DNA of 64,000 bases. Origin: Lachnospiraceae bacterium. Lineage in GTDB: Bacteria; Bacillota; Clostridia; Lachnospirales; Lachnospiraceae. The notes beneath the pieces are model-generated. The model was given only the letters and a program-made list of their open reading frames with translations, did not search any database and had not been told where the DNA came from. Shown here one piece after another: positions 60,363 through 64,000 of this stretch; position 1 is the first letter of the stretch, and every line of letters starts with the position of its first letter. The stretch spans positions 41,965 through 105,964 of the forward strand of contig JAFRSD010000019.1 in assembly GCA_017427775.1 (NCBI GenBank). The letters are read 5' to 3'. Position numbers and translations under genes: made by a program.

Positions 60363-62393
60363 TTACAGCTCCTGAGTGAGTCCGGTATGATAATCGTTCG
60401 TACCGCGCTTCAGGTCGAGATATTCTTTCAGGATGATATCCTCGATATCGTCGATTCTCTTCTGGGCATCGATACGCTTACGCTTACGCTCTCCCATGAG
60501 TGCGTTCTTGTTCTCTTCCACTACCTTACGAAGCTCTTCCTGCTCATTGCAAAGGCGCTCGTAATCGGCCTTTCTCTTGGCAAGAATCTCCTGACGTCTC
60601 TGTTCCTGTCTTCTTGCAACTTCGAGACGACGCTCTTCCATCTGTCTGCGGACTTCGTCCTTCTCCTGCTGCTTACGCTTGTTCTGCTCGAGAATCTCAC
60701 GCATACGGCGTCTTACGGCTGCCTCATGCTCATCAATCTCTTCCTTGGATGCCTGATTGGTCTCGTAGGTCGATGCTGCAGGCGTCTCACCGCTCGGCGC
60801 AATGTTCGGAATCGTGCTTACCGGCTTCGCGGGAGCGGGTTCCGGAGCGGGTGCGGGCTCAACGACCGGAGCAGGTGCGGGTTCAGCGACCGGTTCCGGT
60901 ACAACCGGAGCCGGAGCGGGCTCAACAACCGGAGCGGGTGCGGGAGCAATCGGCTCTGCGATCGGGCCCTGATTCAGGGACTCGAGAATAGACTGGTTGA
61001 AGAAATACATCGGATCCGAATCCGAAGCTGCCGGAGCGGGCTCGGGAGCCGCAGCAGGTTCAGCCGGTGCGGGAGCAGGCTCAACAACCTGGCCCTGATT
61101 CAAGGACTCGAGAATAGACTGGTTAAAGAAATAGGACGGTTCCGGCGGAACATAGTTCGGATCCGGAACAACCGGGCCGGCAGGTGCCGGTGCGGGTTCA
61201 ACAGCCGGAGCGGGAGCAACCGGTTCCGGTACGACCGGAGCAGGTTCTACAACCGGGGCGGGAGCCGGAATCACGGGCTTCTCGGGTGCGGAAGCAGGGC
61301 TTACGTACGAAACCTCCCATTCAGGTTCAATATCATTCTCCGGCTCGTTCGGAGTCACTTCCCATTCCGGTTCAACCGGAGCCGGGGCAGGTGCAGGCTC
61401 GGGAGCCTTGGGCTGCGTAGCGGATCCCATTAACTCCGCAATCAGCTCTTCCACCGTTCTTTCTCTTCCGGGATCATTGTTAGCCACCATGTCTTCCTCC
61501 TGTAGTTCTAATAGTCGTTTTGAGATATATACGATATCAGCCGCTTCAAATACCGCCTCTTTCGGTACCGATCTCCCGATCCCCTCGGGAGTGACTTCGG
61601 GCAACGCGCGTTCCGAAATCTTTTTGGAAGCAGTCTTCTTTCGGTATTGCTTCGGTCCTTCGCTTAACAGGAACGGTTCCCGTGAAGCGGATGCCAGGGT
61701 GCACCATGCGGCAAGTACGCTGCTGTACACCATGCGGTTCTCTTCGCTCACGACTCCGGCGAAAAGCGCCACCGCAATACCTTCCATAACCGGCTTCAGC
61801 CGGATCAGGTCTTTCTGCAGACGGTTCAGCGATGCGGGATACCCATATGGCTTGAATCGCGCCGTCCCTCTGCGGATCAATATCTCGGGGACAAATACGA
61901 CGTCCTTGTCCGGGAAGCTGCAAAGCCCCGGGCAGAACGACCCGCCCCGGTAATTCAGAAACTCCGTGTCGGCAATGAACTTTACGACCGCCGTGAGTTC
62001 CTTCTCGGACAGATTCTCCAGTTCCAGTCCGATCCGCTTTTTATAATCACCCGCAGTCCACGCGAACGATCGCAACATGTGAAGTGCGGTCACACCGGGG
62101 AGATATCCCCGCTGCGTCATCTCTGTCAGATCCGCGTACCGTTCCGTCCCCGCCTGAAGCGCTTTCGAAAGGCGTTCCGCGTTCTCATGCAGTGTGTACG
62201 GTTTCTGCTTTCCTTTATATCCGGCAATCTCCGCGACGATCTCTTTCGAGAGCCCCGCCTTGCGATACGGCTTACACTGAAGAATTACGTCCCCGGGATT
62301 CCGGTCTTGTGATTTTATCTGTTCATAAAATGCAAACAGCTTGCCCCCCGGCTTTCGCCTCGTGAACAACCCGTTCCCGGCCTTCTCTCCCAT
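60363..62393 (-). CDS. Three-part protein: globular head, Pro/Ala linker with paired motif, coiled coil
   Basis: A 676-residue protein, not recognised. Residues 1-310 are globular and basic (LFAFYEQIKSQDRNPGDVIL, GYLPGVTALHMLRSFAW, FVPEILIRRGTARFKPYGYP). Residues 330-560 are Pro/Ala/Glu/Val repeats, carrying two copies of YFFNQSILESLNQG and two of EPEWEV. Residues 560-676 are a long charged coiled coil (RRMREILEQNKRKQQEKDEV). Start 62393 (MGEKAGNG) follows AGGGG; the longer reading starts with GTG. No membrane segment. Probably a cytoplasmic scaffold; its motif copies look like binding peptides. Confidence 0.78.
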   Translation of the reverse strand: MGEKAGNGLFTRRKPGGKLFAFYEQIKSQDRNPGDVILQCKPYRKAGLSKEIVAEIAGYKGKQKPYTLHENAERLSKALQAGTERYADLTEMTQRGYLPGVTALHMLRSFAWTAGDYKKRIGLELENLSEKELTAVVKFIADTEFLNYRGGSFCPGLCSFPDKDVVFVPEILIRRGTARFKPYGYPASLNRLQKDLIRLKPVMEGIAVALFAGVVSEENRMVYSSVLAAWCTLASASREPFLLSEGPKQYRKKTASKKISERALPEVTPEGIGRSVPKEAVFEAADIVYISKRLLELQEEDMVANNDPGRERTVEELIAELMGSATQPKAPEPAPAPAPVEPEWEVTPNEPENDIEPEWEVSYVSPASAPEKPVIPAPAPVVEPAPVVPEPVAPAPAVEPAPAPAGPVVPDPNYVPPEPSYFFNQSILESLNQGQVVEPAPAPAEPAAAPEPAPAASDSDPMYFFNQSILESLNQGPIAEPIAPAPAPVVEPAPAPVVPEPVAEPAPAPVVEPAPAPEPAPAKPVSTIPNIAPSGETPAASTYETNQASKEEIDEHEAAVRRRMREILEQNKRKQQEKDEVRRQMEERRLEVARRQEQRRQEILAKRKADYERLCNEQEELRKVVEENKNALMGERKRKRIDAQKRIDDIEDIILKEYLDLKRGTNDYHTGLTQEL
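60966..61007 (-). repeat. First copy of the YFFNQSILESLNQG motif
   Basis: Codes for 14 residues identical to the copy at 61092-61133, about 28 residues apart in a variable Pro/Ala linker. Confidence 0.85.
61092..61133 (-). repeat. Second copy of the YFFNQSILESLNQG motif
   Basis: Identical protein sequence to the copy at 60966-61007 with a few synonymous base changes. Confidence 0.85.
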
Positions 62394-62442
62394 ACGAATC
62401 CCCTGTCTGAATGCATAACCCGACACATAATAAGCATCATTT

Positions 62443-62484
62443 ATGATAAATATAAGTGTATCATTTACCCACCGATTTTTTCAA
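62443..62484 (-). promoter_or_regulatory. Promoter of the three-part protein with inverted repeat
   Basis: On minus: TTGAAA (62484-62479), 18 bases, TACACT (62460-62455). An inverted repeat ATGATA-N10-TATCAT (62443-62464) covers the -10 and could be an operator. Confidence 0.55.
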
Positions 62485-62590
62485 GTACTTTTCTCAAGTT
62501 TTTGTTACTTTTTCCCGATTTTTTACATGGATTTTCGCGTTTCTTATGAAATATGATTCACTTTCCGAAAATTCATGTGTCGAAACTGCG

Positions 62591-62619
62591 TTGACAAGTT
62601 CCCGCGATGGTTGTAGCAT
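62591..62619 (+). promoter_or_regulatory. CDF exporter promoter
   Basis: TTGACA (62591-62596), 17 bases, TAGCAT (62614-62619), about 35 bases before the start codon. Confidence 0.65.
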
Positions 62620-62653
62620 GATTGGTATCAGTGTATAACGATGAGGCATGATT

Positions 62654-63826
62654 ATGATCACATTACTTGCAAAACTGTTCCGCGCGGAGCAGCTTCCGGA
62701 CGACCGGAAACGCGGTTTTTACGGGAAACTGTGCGGCGCGGTGGGCATCTTCCTCAATCTGGTCCTTTTCTCGGGGAAACTCGCGGCAGGACTGATCAGT
62801 TCGTCGATCGCCATCACGGCCGACGCATTCAACAACCTCTCGGACGCCGGTTCTTCGGTCGTTTCGCTCGTTTCCTTCCGGCTTTCGGAGCAGAAGCCCG
62901 ACGCAGAGCATCCGTACGGCCACGGTCGTGTTGAATACATTGCGGGACTGATCATCTCGGGCGTCATTCTGGTCATGGCATATGAACTGATCAAGGAATC
63001 GGTCGGCAAGATCCGCCACCCGGAAGCGACCAACTGGTCGCCGGTCGTTCTTGTCATTCTGATCGCCTCGATCCTCGTCAAATGCTACATGGCATTTTAT
63101 AACCGGCGCGTCGGCGGAAAGATCGATTCCGCCACCCTTCGTGCCACGGCTGCCGACAGCCTGAGCGACTGTCTTGCGACGACGGCCGTTCTGATCGCCA
63201 CGCTTCTCGAGCATTTCTTCTCCTGGAAGCTTGACGGCTGGTTCGGTATTCTGGTCGGACTCTTCATCCTGGTTGCCGGCTTTAAGGCGGCAAAGGAGAC
63301 CGTCGACCCGCTGCTCGGCGCACCGCCGGAGCCCGAATTTGTCAAGTCCGTCGAAGACATCGTGGTCGGTTTTGACCCGGCAATCCTCGGACTTCATGAC
63401 CTGATCGTACACGATTACGGCCCCGGCCGCCGCATCATCTCCCTTCACGCGGAGGTTCCCGCGGAGGGCGACATTCTGGCGATCCACGACGTCGTAGACA
63501 ACCTCGAGTACACCCTCAGCACGAAACTTTCCTGTCTGGCAACGATCCATATGGATCCCGTCGTGACCAACGATCCGCATGTGGCCGCCCTGAAGACGCA
63601 GGTGAAGGAAATCGTTACCGGGATCGATCCCGAAATGTCCATGCACGATTTCCGTGTCGTGATCGGTCCGACGCACACCAACCTGATCTTCGACATCGTC
63701 CTTCCGTTCCGGCTTTCCGAAAAGTCGGATGAGATCAAAAAGACGATCATGAACACGGTTTTCGAAAAGATCGGAAAGAATTATTTCTGCGTTATCAACG
63801 TGGATTACCAGATGAGTTCGAAATAA
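62654..63826 (+). CDS. Cation diffusion facilitator exporter, probably Mn2+
   Basis: A 390-residue CDF protein with six helices and a double cytoplasmic domain. Metal sites: NNLSD in TM2 (N-x3-D) and DSLSD in TM5 (D-x3-D). From memory, N-x3-D/D-x3-D marks MntE-type manganese exporters rather than the H-x3-D of zinc exporters. HPYGHGRVEYIA follows TM2. The C-terminal region (about 210-385) is longer than usual with two ferredoxin-like repeats. The start at 62654 (MITLLAKLF) is seven bases after GAGG; 62648 is also possible. Confidence 0.9.
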   Translation: MITLLAKLFRAEQLPDDRKRGFYGKLCGAVGIFLNLVLFSGKLAAGLISSSIAITADAFNNLSDAGSSVVSLVSFRLSEQKPDAEHPYGHGRVEYIAGLIISGVILVMAYELIKESVGKIRHPEATNWSPVVLVILIASILVKCYMAFYNRRVGGKIDSATLRATAADSLSDCLATTAVLIATLLEHFFSWKLDGWFGILVGLFILVAGFKAAKETVDPLLGAPPEPEFVKSVEDIVVGFDPAILGLHDLIVHDYGPGRRIISLHAEVPAEGDILAIHDVVDNLEYTLSTKLSCLATIHMDPVVTNDPHVAALKTQVKEIVTGIDPEMSMHDFRVVIGPTHTNLIFDIVLPFRLSEKSDEIKKTIMNTVFEKIGKNYFCVINVDYQMSSK

Positions 63827-63866
63827 AGCTCCCGAAACAAACTTTAAGCCCGGCATCGCTGATATG

Positions 63867-63900
63867 TACCCTCTTTACTGGACAACCAGTAAGGAGGGTA
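63867..63900 (+). promoter_or_regulatory. IS terminal hairpin over the transposase ribosome site
   Basis: Arms 63867-63881 (TACCCTCTTTACTGG) and 63886-63900 (CCAGTAAGGAGGGTA), loop ACAA, one T-G pair. The AAGGAGG site (63891-63897) lies in the second arm, so read-through transcripts would hide it. Confidence 0.75.
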
Positions 63901-63905
63901 TTTTC

Positions 63906-64000
63906 ATGCGTTATAGCTACGAGTTTAAAAGAAAATGTGTTGAGTTGTATCGTCAAGGTCAGTGGCTTGAGACGCCGGAAGGGATTAAGGATCCCGAGAA
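63906..64000 (+). CDS. IS transposase N-terminus (OrfA-like), cut by window end
   Basis: First 31 residues only: MRYSYEFKRKCVELYRQGQW, then LETPEGIKDPE. This is the helix-turn-helix start of IS3-family OrfA proteins common in Lachnospiraceae (from memory). AAGGAGG lies eight bases before the ATG. The frame is open to the end of the window. Confidence 0.75.
   Translation, partial: MRYSYEFKRKCVELYRQGQWLETPEGIKDPE

Larger units (their letters stand above)
63865..64000 (+). mobile_element. Left end of an insertion sequence (IS3-like)
   Basis: Begins TGTACCC at 63865 and continues past the window. A 15-bp hairpin with one mismatch and the transposase start follow at once. The right end is outside the window, so family and target duplication cannot be confirmed. 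Confidence 0.75.

Noticed and set aside
60309..61433. 374-codon Arg/Gly/Ser-rich plus-strand frame
   Set aside because: Antisense of the Pro/Ala linker and coiled coil of the three-part protein.

Overview
The window looks like the chromosome of a monoderm Clostridia bacterium, most likely Lachnospiraceae. The signs are a large Alu-type SRP RNA with a Lachnospiraceae-like sequence, a type IV pilus cluster with no outer-membrane secretin, Thr-Pro ('TPTPTP') linkers in exported proteins, a RicT (YaaT) homologue, strong AGGAGG ribosome sites and sigma-A promoters with 17-bp spacers. The family is inferred from style and gene content; no 16S gene is present. Apart from an insertion-sequence end at the right edge it reads as ordinary vertically inherited chromosome.

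Layout. 1-4620 (minus): a cut-off TatD nuclease, a free-standing FakA-type middle domain, a Na+/phosphate cotransporter with a PhoU-like tail, and a PhoR/PhoB-like pair; a candidate PHO box lies before the transporter. 4763-10420 (plus): a heterodimeric ABC exporter with one degenerate ATP site, an apparently inactive exported GH3 protein and an unknown protein. 10447-14190 (minus): a NatAB-like ABC-2 exporter. 14354-19961: dtd, xpt, an orphan lipoprotein divergent from xpt with overlapping promoters, an Hsp20-like protein, pepD and an FHA protein. 20065-25222: metK, murA, an acidic TPR protein and the SRP RNA.

25261-39530 (minus) is a complete monoderm type IV pilus operon: pilB, pilT, pilC, two pilins, pilD, a fused pilM-pilN, pilO-like and five minor pilin-like genes, one with an Asn-rich repeat linker. 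After trmN6, ricT, holB and a guanylate kinase-like gene (39753-43042), a glycosylation operon (43065-51009) carries an unknown membrane protein, an STT3/PglB-type oligosaccharyltransferase, two GT2 enzymes, a DUF2304 protein and two TDP-amino-sugar enzymes. Pilins with many N-X-S/T sites near an STT3 suggest N-glycosylated pili.

51207-58264: trmB, tRNA-Lys(CUU), two single-pass proteins, an orphan metal-type ABC ATPase with an AraD-like epimerase, a divergent DacA and a flavoprotein. 58319-59710 (minus): a stand-alone reverse transcriptase preceded by a strongly structured, 14-bp-clamped RNA element, which is the best candidate for an undescribed system. 59775-63826: two proteins of unknown function and a CDF metal exporter. 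63865-64000: the left end of an insertion sequence whose terminal hairpin covers the transposase ribosome site.
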